Source: Ectothiorhodospiraceae bacterium (GTDB lineage Bacteria > Pseudomonadota > Gammaproteobacteria > SZUA-152). Taken from it: 46,364 nucleotides of DNA. The position numbers were made by a program, and so were the translations under genes. A model generated the notes under the pieces. The model was not told where the DNA came from. It saw only the letters and a list, made by a program, of their open reading frames with translations, and did not search any database. Position 1 is the stretch's first letter. Every line of letters starts with the position of its first letter. This document shows, in pieces, positions 1 through 8,702 of the stretch. Location of the stretch: positions 1 through 46,364 of the forward strand of contig NVUB02000052.1 of assembly GCA_002401775.2 (NCBI GenBank), read 5' to 3'.

Positions 1-27
1 GAGATTTAAAAAGCTACTGGATTCCGG

Positions 28-108
28 CCTTTATGCCCCAGAGGGTATTCGCGCCGGAATGACGGTATTGTTAACGTTACGTAGGGTGTACCCTCTGGGG
101 CATAAAGG
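28..108. repeat. 18-bp perfect inverted repeat with 45-bp spacer
   Basis: The arm cctttatgccccagaggg (28-45) is the exact reverse complement of 91-108. The left half, with its flanking 'ggattccgg...ccggaatgacg', recurs at 12718-12763. The right half, 81-127, recurs almost unchanged at 32452-32498. These look like pieces of dispersed repeat families. The rest of 1-193 shows no gene. Confidence 0.75.
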
Positions 109-193
109 CACGTTGTTTGTGCCCACGCGTTAACGGGTACATTACGCGCGGGCATGGATAGCATACCCACCCATATACAGTATTGAAAAGCCG

Positions 194-1660
194 TTAGTGT
201 ACTTCAATCAGCTGTACAGTCCCATCCGGCATAATCTCGGCCATGGTGCCTTTGGGTTCATCCAAAAATAGGGAGGCCACAGCGGCAAGGGCAATGCAGC
301 AGGCGATGGTAATGAAGAACGCGGAAGGCGTGACAAAAGAGAATACGGTTAAGAAACACACAGCGCCAATGTTGCCGTATGCACCTACCATTCCGGCGAT
401 TTGCCCGGTGAGGCGGCGTTTGATCAGCGGTACGACGGCAAACACACAACCGGCTGCGGAGCCTAAGAAGAATGAGCTGACCACCATGACCACCACGGCA
501 AAGCCGATGGGCCAGTCGCTACCGATTTGCGCCATGGCGAAGAAGCCAAGAGCGGCGCCCAATAATAAAATGGCGAGTGATTTTTTACGGCCGAACTTGT
601 CACTGATGCTACCGCCAGAGGGGCAGGAGATGATGTCTGTAATGGCGAAGCAGGCACCAAAAATACCCGCCAGAGACATGGGGATCAAAAAGGTGTCTTT
701 AAAGAACAAAGGCAGCATGGAGACTACAGCCAGTTCAGATCCAAAAGTTACCGCATAGGCAATGCTGAGAATAGCCACTTGCTTGAATTTGTACTGCATG
801 ATTTCGTCAACAGGTTTTTCGAAAATCTCTTTATTGACCTTGTAAATCTGGCTGGACTGAAACGCATAAAGTGCGATTAATAAGCCGTAGACGATGTTGG
901 CGGCAAACTCACTCAACAAACCAAGGCCGGCCACTTTCCACGTCAGCACGGCCATTGCGCCGTACATAGGAATATTCATTAACAGGTAAAAATAGAAATC
1001 ACGTTTGCTGGTGACTTCAAGGCCGCCGGATTTGTTGGGTTTGAAGTAGGTGGAGCCCGCGGGGGTGTCTGTGACAGACATATAATAGATGGCGGAATAA
1101 AGCAGCGCGATGACACCCGTGAGGGCGACGGCATAACGCCATCCGTCGTCACCGCCAAACATCAAGGCGAGTGTCGGCAGGGTAATCGCCGCAACGGCGG
1201 AGCCGACATTGCCCATGCCTTTGTAGAGACCTTCGGCCAGGCCAAGCTGTTTGGCGGGGTACCATTCGCTGATCATGCGAATACCGATAACAAAACCGGC
1301 GCCAACAAAACCCATTAAGAACCGGGCCAATGCCAGGGCTTCAAAGGTGGTGGCGACGGCAAAGAAAAAACACAATGCTGATGTGGTGACCAGCATGGCG
1401 GTATAGGTTTTGCGCGGGCCGTAGACGTCCACCAACATGCCGGTGACGATACGTGCCGGAATGGTGAGTGCCACATTGAGAATCAGTAATAGTTTTATTT
1501 GCTGGTCAGTGAGCCCCATCGTTGTTTGGATGACGTCCAGAAGAGGGGCGTGGTTAAACCACACCAGAAAGGTCACAAAAAAGGCCAGCCAGGTGGTGTG
1601 AAGGATTTTGGCCCTACCCGTGAAGGAGAGAAAATTGGCCTTTAGGCTTGTGTCCGTCAT
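194..1660 (-). CDS. narK: NarK/NasA-type nitrate/nitrite MFS transporter (copy 1)
   Basis: This 488-residue inner-membrane protein of the major facilitator superfamily probably imports nitrate and/or exports nitrite. It has about twelve hydrophobic segments and both glycine-rich nitrate-porter signatures: the first in GMGNVGSAV after a GxxGAGFVIGIRM helix, the second in GAYGNIGAVCF. Its C-terminus, EPKGTMAEIMPDGTVQ, is nearly the same as that of the second transporter at 12970-14439, so the two are paralogues. The ATG has an ACGGAG ribosome-binding site eight bases upstream. A sigma-54 promoter motif on the same strand at 1758-1773 points to nitrogen-limitation control. It is not next to the nirB operon, but the shared promoter type ties it to the same regulon. 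The family is firm; nitrate versus nitrite and import versus export cannot be decided from sequence. Confidence 0.9.
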   Translation of the reverse strand: MTDTSLKANFLSFTGRAKILHTTWLAFFVTFLVWFNHAPLLDVIQTTMGLTDQQIKLLLILNVALTIPARIVTGMLVDVYGPRKTYTAMLVTTSALCFFFAVATTFEALALARFLMGFVGAGFVIGIRMISEWYPAKQLGLAEGLYKGMGNVGSAVAAITLPTLALMFGGDDGWRYAVALTGVIALLYSAIYYMSVTDTPAGSTYFKPNKSGGLEVTSKRDFYFYLLMNIPMYGAMAVLTWKVAGLGLLSEFAANIVYGLLIALYAFQSSQIYKVNKEIFEKPVDEIMQYKFKQVAILSIAYAVTFGSELAVVSMLPLFFKDTFLIPMSLAGIFGACFAITDIISCPSGGSISDKFGRKKSLAILLLGAALGFFAMAQIGSDWPIGFAVVVMVVSSFFLGSAAGCVFAVVPLIKRRLTGQIAGMVGAYGNIGAVCFLTVFSFVTPSAFFITIACCIALAAVASLFLDEPKGTMAEIMPDGTVQLIEVH

Positions 1661-1757
1661 GTCGTGCGCTCCGTAGAATCAGGCATTGTAGGCTTTTGTA
1701 AATAGTGGGCTGTTAAATAGTGAGCTGTTGGTTTTGGGTACTGATTTGAAACGCTTA

Positions 1758-1773
1758 TGCAATAATTGTGCCA
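1758..1773 (-). promoter_or_regulatory. sigma-54 (RpoN) promoter of narK copy 1
   Basis: On the minus strand the sequence is TGGCACAATTATTGCA, matching the -24/-12 consensus TGGCAC-N5-TTGCW with exactly 10 bases between the GG and GC dinucleotides. Transcription would start near 1746, leaving an approximately 85-nt leader before the ATG at 1660. No full NtrC dyad is evident upstream; only a TGCACC half-site near 1849. Confidence 0.8.
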
Positions 1774-1862
1774 AAATTTAACCCATTGTTTTTATTAATA
1801 TAAATTAATCAACGTGAGGGCTGACGCACGCATGTGGGGCAAACCTTGCACCAATGCAGCTG

Positions 1863-1957
1863 TAGTGGCCCCCCTTGTAGGTGCCCAAGATGGTGAGGGA
1901 GCCATAAAACATGCCGGTATCTCGAACAAGGGCAACCACAAGGGATTGCCCCTACGG
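1863..1957. repeat. ~95-bp palindromic repeat (family A), copy 1
   Basis: The ends are inverted: ccccttgtaggtgccc on the left and ggcaaccacaagggattg followed by cccctacgg on the right. The same framework occurs at 2084-2177, 9741-9819, 32339-32433 and 43516-43614, with partly conserved interiors. No open reading frame of its own is credible, so this is a non-autonomous palindromic intergenic element. Confidence 0.75.
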
Positions 1958-2083
1958 TTTACCGATAAATTAATGATATTTGTGACTGACGTTAGTGAAT
2001 TTGGATTCAATAAAAAATCACAAAATATCAATACACCATAAAAGATGGGACAATATGTAACACCGTAAATGGTGGGACAATAC

Positions 2084-2177
2084 GTAGGGGCTCCCCTTGT
2101 GGGTGCCCAAGAGGCTGAGGGCACAATAAAACGTGCAATACCCCAAAAAGGGCACCCACAAGGGATTGCCTCTACGG
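2084..2177. repeat. ~95-bp palindromic repeat (family A), copy 2
   Basis: It begins gtaggggctccccttgtggg and ends cacaagggattgcctctacgg, in the same orientation as copy 1 about 220 bp upstream. Between the two copies, 2045-2083 carries a short imperfect duplication around 'atgggacaat'. Together with copy 1 it fills the gene-free stretch between narK and prmB. Confidence 0.75.
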
Positions 2178-2226
2178 CTGGTTATTTTGTTTCTCGTTTC
2201 CACATTTTGTTTTTATGGGTATTTTT

Positions 2227-3198
2227 ATGGCCGCTACTGATCTCGACTCTAACCTCGACTCTAATCTCGATGCTAACCTCAACATTATTACCCTCGACAT
2301 CGACGCTGCGGTCGATGAACTGGATAGCCTTGCGGATTATGTGCGCTGGGGCGTTAGCCGTTTTCGTGAGGCTGAACTTTATTTCGGGCACGGTACGGAC
2401 AATGCCCTTGATGAAGTGTTTTATTTGGTCAGATACGCCTTGCATTTACCCCACGACATTCCTCAGTACATGATTGAGGCACGGTTAACGCGGGAAGAAC
2501 GTAAGGCCGTAGTGAGTTTGCTGCAACGACGGATAGAGACTCGTCAACCGGCGCCTTATCTAACTCATGAGGCTTGGTTTGCCGGGTTACCTTTTTATGT
2601 CGATGAACGGGTGTTGATTCCGCGTTCTCCTATTGCTGAATTGATAGAAGCAGGGTTTGCGCCCTGGGTGGATGCCAGTAAGGTCACACGCATTCTTGAT
2701 TTGTGTACGGGCGGAGGATGTATTGCTATTGCATCGGCATTGGCATTTCCCTTTGCGCAAATCGACGCGACGGATTTGTCGGCAGATGCCTTGGCGGTCG
2801 CGGAGAAAAATGTCGAGCGCCATCAGGTGGGTGACCACCTTACTCTTTACCAGGGAGATTTATTTGCGGGTGTGGAAGGGCAACGTTATGACATTATCGT
2901 GAGTAACCCACCTTATGTTGATGCTGAAGATATGGCAGCCCTGCAACAGGAATATCACCACGAGCCCGAACTGGCGCTGGCCTCTGGCCAAGACGGCCTG
3001 GATATCACCCGGCGTATTCTGCAACAGGCGGGCGACTACCTCACGTCGGAGGGCATTTTGATTGTTGAGGTTGGCAACAGTGCGCCCGCGTTAGTCGAGG
3101 CCTATCCGCAACTTCCCTTTACCTGGCTAGAGTTTGAGCGGGGAGGCACCCATGTGTTTTTGTTGACCGCAGAGCAACTGAGCACAGTGAATAGCTGA
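2227..3198 (+). CDS. prmB: Ribosomal protein L3 N5-glutamine methyltransferase PrmB
   Basis: PrmB methylates a glutamine of ribosomal protein uL3 in the cytoplasm using S-adenosylmethionine. From about residue 21 the protein aligns with E. coli PrmB by memory (RWGVSRF, FGHGTDN, FYVDERVLIPRSPI). It carries the SAM-binding segment LDLCTGGGCIAIA and the catalytic NPPY in VSNPPYVDAED. The N-terminus is extended by about 18 residues made of a DLDSN-type repeat, encoded by tandem 12-bp units. ATGs exist at 2215 and 2227; neither has a strong ribosome-binding site, and I prefer 2227 because ATGGG lies seven bases upstream. A start nearer the repeat end is possible. The NPPY motif is shared with PrmC, but the N-terminal domain is PrmB-like. 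Confidence 0.92.
   Translation: MAATDLDSNLDSNLDANLNIITLDIDAAVDELDSLADYVRWGVSRFREAELYFGHGTDNALDEVFYLVRYALHLPHDIPQYMIEARLTREERKAVVSLLQRRIETRQPAPYLTHEAWFAGLPFYVDERVLIPRSPIAELIEAGFAPWVDASKVTRILDLCTGGGCIAIASALAFPFAQIDATDLSADALAVAEKNVERHQVGDHLTLYQGDLFAGVEGQRYDIIVSNPPYVDAEDMAALQQEYHHEPELALASGQDGLDITRRILQQAGDYLTSEGILIVEVGNSAPALVEAYPQLPFTWLEFERGGTHVFLLTAEQLSTVNS
2239..2284 (+). repeat. 12-bp tandem repeat in the 5' end of prmB
   Basis: Units of the type ctcgactctaac are repeated about four times, encoding LDSN/LDAN repeats at the start of PrmB. The repeat lies outside the conserved methyltransferase region, so its length could vary without harming the enzyme. Confidence 0.7.
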
Positions 3199-3565
3199 TT
3201 TACGTGGGGTGGTTCGGCATTGTTTTTGTAGGAGAGACTTTAGCCACGATAGCGATAGTAGCGCATCATTTGCGGCTGAAGCCGCTCTGGTTTCTGTTCA
3301 CTAAATCGTAAAAAGTCGTCTTCCCGGTATGCCTTTAGCCGGGATCCAGCGCTCCAACACTGGCAAAAAACCACTGGATTTCAGCTCAAAAGACTACTGG
3401 AATGACGGGTTAATTTATTTGTTTTTTATGTAAGTAGCTCATCTTTTCTTTGCGTCCTTGGCGGTTTTGCGGCCTTTGCGTTTAAAACACTAAAATTAAT
3501 TTATACCAAAGAGGTGGGGTTCAAACCCGCAGTCTTCCAAAGCGATTTTACGTCAATAGCCGTAA
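3199..3565. other. Gene-free interval with degraded repeats
   Basis: No credible gene is seen. Around 3228-3285 there is a 'tgtaggagagactttagccacga...gcggctgaagccgc' palindromic motif. At 3322-3414 there are pieces of the 'ccgggatccag...ctggaatgacggg' repeat that also occurs near 17-64 and 12674-12763. At 3442-3490 there is a 'tttgcgtccttggcgg...gcctttgcgtt' copy related to repeats near 12.3-12.9 kb. Confidence 0.5.
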
Positions 3566-4006
3566 CTAATATGATTCCGCCCAGGACAGGTGATTTTCGA
3601 GCTGCTCAATGGTGTACTGCTGCTCTTTTATAATCTCCTTTACCACATCACCCACGGATATCATGCCGACCAGTGCGTTGTTATCCAGTACCGGTAAATG
3701 CCGAATACGGCGCTCGTTGATGATGACGAGGCATTCATCAATGGTCTGCGCTGGGTAGGTATAGTAGACATGACGGGTCATGATTTCCTTTACCCGGGTT
3801 TCTTTTGATGTGCGATCCTTCAGAATCACTTGGCGCGCGTAATCTCGCTCTGAAATAATGCCAATAAGCTCGTTATTTTTCAGTACGGCAAGTGCGCCTA
3901 CACGTTTTTCATCCATCAGTTTGATGGTGTCGTATACGCTGTCTTCAGGGCCAACGGTCCAAGTATCATGGCCTTTGTCATCCAAAAGTTTTCCAACAGT
4001 AATCAT
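3566..4006 (-). CDS. Two-CBS-domain protein
   Basis: This 146-residue soluble protein consists almost only of a tandem CBS pair: first domain about residues 8-60 (VGALAVLKNNELIGIISERD), second about 73-125 (IRHLPVLDNNALVGMISVGD). CBS pairs (Bateman modules) bind adenosyl nucleotides such as AMP, ATP or SAM and usually regulate a partner; the ligand and partner here are unknown. A GTG at 4012 is in frame, but AGGAGG lies seven bases before the ATG at 4006 and only one base from the GTG, so 4006 is the start. It is transcribed divergently from the LOG-family gene; the 270-bp gap would hold both promoters. Similar stand-alone CBS proteins are common in proteobacteria. Confidence 0.88.
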   Translation of the reverse strand: MITVGKLLDDKGHDTWTVGPEDSVYDTIKLMDEKRVGALAVLKNNELIGIISERDYARQVILKDRTSKETRVKEIMTRHVYYTYPAQTIDECLVIINERRIRHLPVLDNNALVGMISVGDVVKEIIKEQQYTIEQLENHLSWAESY

Positions 4007-4276
4007 TTTCACACCTCCTGCTCTGTGGTGAGGAAGCTCCCTTTTACTACCTTATCGGCAAATCATTAGTATTTATTAACCAGTGATTAGCGACGCAGTT
4101 CCCAATTTCCCTAATTTGATGCTATCCAATTGATGTTGAACGGTAATAAAACGCGGTTGGCATCTGGGTAACATTCATTGAAAATGGGATTTGGCGAGTG
4201 ACTGATATTCAGTTTAGTGCAAGATTGACGATATTTTACTTATTGAATCCATTCATATAATTAATGGGGTGTTGTG

Positions 4277-4957
4277 ATGATTGATGACCTCAAAGGTGAT
4301 GAGTCCTGGCGCATGTTCAGGATAATCAGTGAATTTACAGAAGGCTTTGACCGGCTTTCAAACCTTGGTTATGCCGTATCGATTTTTGGCTCCGCGAGAT
4401 TGAAGCCTGATAATATTTATTATCAACAGTCCGTTGAAATTGCCAAGCGTCTTGCGGAAGAAAATTTTGCCATCATTACGGGAGGCGGCCCCGGTGTAAT
4501 GGAAGCTGCTAATAAAGGGGCTTTTGATTCCAAGGCAACCTCTGTTGGGCTGAATATTCGTTTACCCATGGAGCAGTCACCCAATCCTTATCAAAATTTG
4601 ATGCTGGATTATCGCTACTTCTTTGTGCGAAAGGTCATGTTCGTCAGACACTCTATGGGATACGTTTGTATGCCGGGTGGTTTTGGCACCATGGATGAGT
4701 TTTTTGAATCTCTGACGTTGCTACAAACCGAAAAAATATACCCCATGCCGATGATTTTATTTGGTGTGGATTATTGGCAGGGTCTCATCGACTGGATGAG
4801 GTCGACGATGTTGCCGAATGGTACAGTCTCAGACTCGGATTTTGATTACATCACATTAACAGACGATATCGAGCTGGTGGTGGATACCATGGTTAAACAC
4901 CGTGCCTGGAAAGACAGCGTACGGTTGCAGGCTGAGGAAGATGAAAGTAATAAATAA
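4277..4957 (+). CDS. LOG-family protein (cytokinin riboside 5'-monophosphate phosphoribohydrolase-like)
   Basis: The 226-residue protein has the two LOG/TIGR00730 nucleotide-binding motifs: GGGPGVMEAANKGAF near residue 72 and PGGFGTMDEFFE near residue 134. Family members cleave nucleoside 5'-monophosphates to base and ribose phosphate; older databases call them 'lysine decarboxylase-like'. The substrate here is not known, and in bacteria the role may be purine nucleotide turnover rather than hormone synthesis. A GTG at 4274 directly precedes the ATG at 4277; the GGGGT six bases before the ATG favours 4277. It stands alone, divergent from the CBS gene. Confidence 0.88.
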   Translation: MIDDLKGDESWRMFRIISEFTEGFDRLSNLGYAVSIFGSARLKPDNIYYQQSVEIAKRLAEENFAIITGGGPGVMEAANKGAFDSKATSVGLNIRLPMEQSPNPYQNLMLDYRYFFVRKVMFVRHSMGYVCMPGGFGTMDEFFESLTLLQTEKIYPMPMILFGVDYWQGLIDWMRSTMLPNGTVSDSDFDYITLTDDIELVVDTMVKHRAWKDSVRLQAEEDESNK

Positions 4958-5112
4958 GGAGTTTTACATACTAAGGGATGGAAATATGATGCATTCTCAA
5001 ATGCGTCTCATATGAGAGTTCAGATAGCCTCTGATACTTTTTGATTGATCTACATTTTTCTACAGTGAACTACACTGAACAATGTAACAATCAAGAAAGT
5101 GGGAGCGCTATT

Positions 5113-5852
5113 ATGCACATCATCTCAACGCAACTTCCTGTGTGGATTCTGACTGCCATCATGGGAGTATTTGTTTTTTTCACCCCGGCGAAAGCAGTCG
5201 ATAAAGATAGACTCAGTAATGAATTAACAACCCTCTATCGTTCGGCTCGCGCCGTTATCTCAGATAAGCAAAAACACATTAATGATGCCAGCATTGGAAA
5301 CAAAGGTTTGACTGCCTCTGAAGTCATTAAGCGGACTCATGCCAACTTTAAAAAAGCAACGGGAGCGGCGCTGGACATGGAAACGGGCCAGGAAGCCAAG
5401 CAGGCCATGTTGACATCTGTTGGGACCGTCATGGATGAGGCGCAGGAACTCATTAATGAAAAGGCAAAGGGTTCAAAGGTTTTCTACCCGCGATTTTTGC
5501 GAGACAAGTCGCAAGCCAGTTTAATGTAGTAATGAAGGGTAAAATGAAAATGGAGCTGACTGCGCCCAAAAACTATGTGCGTAATCGAGCGAATAGACCG
5601 GACAAATGGGAACACAATGTTATCGAGTCAAAATTTCGGGATGCCGCGTATATGAAAGGTGCCTCTTTTTTTGAATCGGTGAGTTACAAAGGTCGAGATG
5701 CTTATCGGTTTATTTTACCCGAATATTACAAGGCATCTTGCCTGGGGTGCCATGGTGAACCCAAAGGTGAAAAAGACATTACCGGCGGTAAAAAAGAGGG
5801 AGGAAAACTCGGCGAGTTAGGCGGTGCCATCAGCTTGGTTATTTACGAATAA
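5113..5852 (+). pseudogene. Tll0287-like (DUF3365) c-haem sensor protein, frameshifted
   Basis: One gene appears split over two frames. The first part, from the ATG at 5113 (GGGAG seven bases upstream), has a signal peptide ending in AKA and helical sequence up to FYPRFLRDK, then stops at 5527. The rest continues in another frame as VASQFNVVMKG, MELTAPKNYVRN and the haem-c motif CLGCH, ending at 5852. Restoring one base near 5508 (aagtc to aaggtc) rejoins the frames into a normal DUF3365 domain, which is known as a periplasmic haem-binding sensor module. The next gene is a chemoreceptor, so the protein may once have been its periplasmic partner. Either the gene is inactivated by a one-base deletion or the base is a sequencing error. 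Separate expression of the halves is unlikely to give a working sensor. Confidence 0.8.
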
Positions 5853-5920
5853 AAAGGTGAGTAAACCGTCGAGTAAGCCGAAAAAATAATAAGCCTGTAG
5901 ATGGGCTGAGGTAAGCTACC

Positions 5921-7230
5921 ATGCGACTGAATGACGTACCTGTCGCCTACAAAATTTACGCCGCGAGTGCGCTGTTCGCCCTGTCTGTTCTCTTCGTACA
6001 ACTGTTTCTCATCGTTAATATACAGGAATCCAGCGCTATCATTGAAGAGCAGACGACTTATGTTGATGTGCAGATGGAGGCGGTGGACAGCCAAAATACG
6101 CAACTGATTCAACAAAATAAGCTATTAAAAAACCTCGAGATTTCCAATGGGATTTCCCATGATTTCTCAGAAATGCGTTACTGGCTGTATGACCTCTCGG
6201 TTAGTTGGTTAAATGAATCTGAAGAAAATGCCGGGTCATCCCGAGACCATATGTTGGCGAAATTAACAAAATTCCAGACGATAGACGCCTCATTAGCCAA
6301 TGAACTGAAAGGCAATGTCATTCTGTATGAAGAAAAAATGCTTGCCGCTGTGGATGCATATGTGGATGAAAATCGGGTTTTAGGAAATTCACGCTTGTCT
6401 CAAGCGCGGGATATTGGCACGAGTATTGAGCAGCGGTTGAATAATTATTTAACGCAGGCACATACGGCAACGCAGTCCAGTGGTGACAGTGTAAAACAGG
6501 CCAGCGAAGCGGTGGGAGTTGCTGGTGAACAATTGCGTGACGCGGCCCAGCGTGTCAACAAAACCAACCAGGGATTATTGGTGTTGTCATTTATTATGTT
6601 GGTTGTGGTTGCCGTTATTGGTGTCGCCTTTAGCCTGTTGTTAAGGCGTGCCATTATTCCTGCCTTAAAAGGTATGAAATCGGCCATCGAGGATATCGAC
6701 CGTGATTCAGATTTAACCGGGCGTATTCCCGTTGGTGGTAAGGTTGAATTCGGCACTACAGCATCGGCTATTAATCATATGTTGGGGCAGTTTCAGAATA
6801 TTGTATCGCTGGTTTTGGAGGCGACCAATACCCTCGATAATTCCGTTTCTCAGACGGCAGCCTCAATGAGTAACACCCGTTCCTCGGTAAACCGACAACG
6901 TAGCGAGACCGAGCAGGTGGCAACAGCAATCAACGAGATGTCCGCGACTATTAATGAAGTCGCAAAAAATGCGAGTGATGCTGCAGGTACGGCTAAACAA
7001 GCCGATGACGCTGCAATAGAAGGTAAGCAAGTGGTGGACGCCACGCTCAGATTGCCAGCGCGGCAGAACAGCAAGCGGTCGTTACCGAAGAGATTAATCA
7101 GAAAATTGTTAATATTAGTAATATTGCCGACGAAACATCGGTGGATGTTGACCAAACTACCACCGCCTGTGCCGATATGAAATCTTCCTGTCAACAGCTT
7201 GGGGCTCTGGTGAGCCAGTTTAAAGTGTGA
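5921..7230 (+). pseudogene. Methyl-accepting chemotaxis protein lacking the signalling tip
   Basis: The start is a normal chemoreceptor: TM1 about residues 12-33, a periplasmic helical-bundle-like region, TM2 about 217-242 (LLVLSFIMLVVVAVIGVAF), a HAMP domain, then the beginning of the signalling helix (VATAINEMSATINEVAKNAS). After GKQVVDAT (near 7047) the original frame runs into nonsense and stops at 7180. The other frame resumes from 7048 with QIASAAEQQAVVTEEINQK and ends at 7230 with the usual LVSQFKV tail. What is missing is the whole conserved hairpin tip (the NLLALNAAIEAARAGE region), roughly 120 residues, which binds CheW and CheA. So an internal deletion that also shifts the frame has destroyed signalling. 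It follows the frameshifted haem-sensor gene by 68 bp and was probably co-transcribed with it. An assembly collapse is the alternative. Confidence 0.82.
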
Positions 7231-7247
7231 TCAGATCAGGTAGCGGG

Positions 7248-8090
7248 CTACATTCTTAATGATTCCTGTATTTCCTTAATGGATTCCCCGGTTTCTTCCA
7301 TGTCGATGACGCTTATTTCTGTGTCGAGGCCTAATCGTGCAAACGCGGGAACTTTTCCCCAGGCTACCTCGGCCAGTGGGTGTTTTTTACCGAAGTAGCT
7401 TTGTAAATTGGCGGCAATAACGATATCCACTAGGTCGGGAGCACCACCGGGGTCACGGTCAATATTTTCATGTTCCCGTGCGACGGCTATGATCTCAGGC
7501 GGGAAGTCCCATTTTTTCATCAAAGCTTCACCCATGGTGGTGTGCAGGTCATAAATAACCTCGATGAGCAGGGGCACGTCATTGAGCAGTTCGGGCATGT
7601 CTTCAGCGCGTTTGATGATGGGTAGGGCGCCGATGTCATGCACAAGACCGGCGAACATGGCTTGGTCGGGTTTAAGGCGGGCAAAACCGGCAAGGGCATG
7701 GCTAATAGCGGCCACTTCTGAGCTGTGTTCCCAGAAGGACCGGAAAAGCTGATCGGTAATTTCAGTCGTGGGCTGAAACATCTGTTGAACAATAAGGCTG
7801 TTGACGCAATTTTTCACCATGGTGTTGCCCATGCGGGTCACCGCCACATCCACGCTGTCCACATGTGTGCTACCGCGCAATAGCGGGCTGTTAGAAACCT
7901 GCAGTAATTTGGCGGAGAGTGCCGCGTCGGTGCTGATAACCTTGGCAACATCCTTGAAGCTGGCATTTTCGTCGTCAAGGGTATCGCGCACCTTGAGCGC
8001 CACTTCGGGAAGGCTGGGTAAGACTAATTTGTCTTGCTCTAGCTCCTCAATTAACGCATTGAGGATGCGCTCTTTAATGTCGTTGGACAT
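7248..8090 (-). CDS. HDOD-domain signalling protein
   Basis: This 280-residue cytoplasmic protein is an almost bare HDOD domain (about residues 18-215), recognisable from LPSLPEVALKVRDTLDDE, ISTDAALSAKLLQVSNSP, and LVHDIGALPI with later HTTMGEALMKKWDFPPEI. HDOD proteins are related to HD phosphohydrolases but are generally thought to act as scaffolds in stress, motility or c-di-GMP signalling; no enzymatic or output domain is fused here. AAGGAAA precedes the ATG at 8090 by about 10 bases. It converges on the broken chemoreceptor gene with only 17 bp between them. Its partner is not evident from the neighbourhood. Confidence 0.88.
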   Translation of the reverse strand: MSNDIKERILNALIEELEQDKLVLPSLPEVALKVRDTLDDENASFKDVAKVISTDAALSAKLLQVSNSPLLRGSTHVDSVDVAVTRMGNTMVKNCVNSLIVQQMFQPTTEITDQLFRSFWEHSSEVAAISHALAGFARLKPDQAMFAGLVHDIGALPIIKRAEDMPELLNDVPLLIEVIYDLHTTMGEALMKKWDFPPEIIAVAREHENIDRDPGGAPDLVDIVIAANLQSYFGKKHPLAEVAWGKVPAFARLGLDTEISVIDMEETGESIKEIQESLRM

Positions 8091-8250
8091 GGAACCGATT
8101 TCCTTTTGCTTATGATGTCTTGATTACTGCATAGCCTGTTAACAATAGCGGGTAACAAGGCTGAAAATTTAGTCGAGCACACGAACCCATTACGAAGGGT
8201 TGTCATTGGCTGAACCGCCGCAATGTATTTCAAATGTTATCAAGTGCTAT

Positions 8251-8556
8251 TCAAGTGCTATTCACGTGCTTAAAGGTAATGCAGTTAATTTCCCCCGCTT
8301 TCATGGCAACCGAAATGTGGTTGCTCATACACTCAAAATCATCGTTATAACGACAGCTGACCACCTTGCAAGCCCCTACGCCCGCTACACGTGTTGAATT
8401 ACGGGAATGATGACTGGCCGTCAAATAGGTATCACAACCGGGGTTTGCGCCATCGCCAATGGTAATGGCGCGGGCGTGACAGTGTTCATTAACGTTGTAT
8501 GCGCAGTCTGTGATCGTGCATGTCGACACATCGGGCATCTCAAGGGTGATTTTCAT
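8251..8556 (-). CDS. DUF1540-family cysteine-rich protein (copy 1)
   Basis: The 101-residue protein contains two DUF1540-type units, each with a CxxxxCxYN...C pattern: CTITDCAYNVNEHCHARAI (about 13-31) and CKVVSCRYNDDFECMSNHI (about 63-81). The regularly spaced cysteines and histidines suggest metal binding or disulphides, but no function is established. AGGAGG stands six to seven bases before the ATG, so translation should be strong. A paralogue lies 146 bp upstream on the same strand at 8703-9050. No signal peptide or membrane segment is visible. Confidence 0.78.
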   Translation of the reverse strand: MKITLEMPDVSTCTITDCAYNVNEHCHARAITIGDGANPGCDTYLTASHHSRNSTRVAGVGACKVVSCRYNDDFECMSNHISVAMKAGEINCITFKHVNST

Positions 8557-8702
8557 AGCAGGCCTCCTGATTCACTGATTGGAGTAAAAAAAGGGTAACG
8601 TCAGCGACCGTTAATCTGTGCCCGGAAACACAAGAAAATACCGGTATAGATCAAGACTAGATGAGAGGGGTAGGGTGTCAAGCGTCAGGCGATGCCAAGC
8701 TG

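Noticed and set aside
243-758. 171-codon frame antisense to narK
   Set aside because: It mirrors the transporter gene, has no ribosome-binding site or domain, and is a typical shadow frame.
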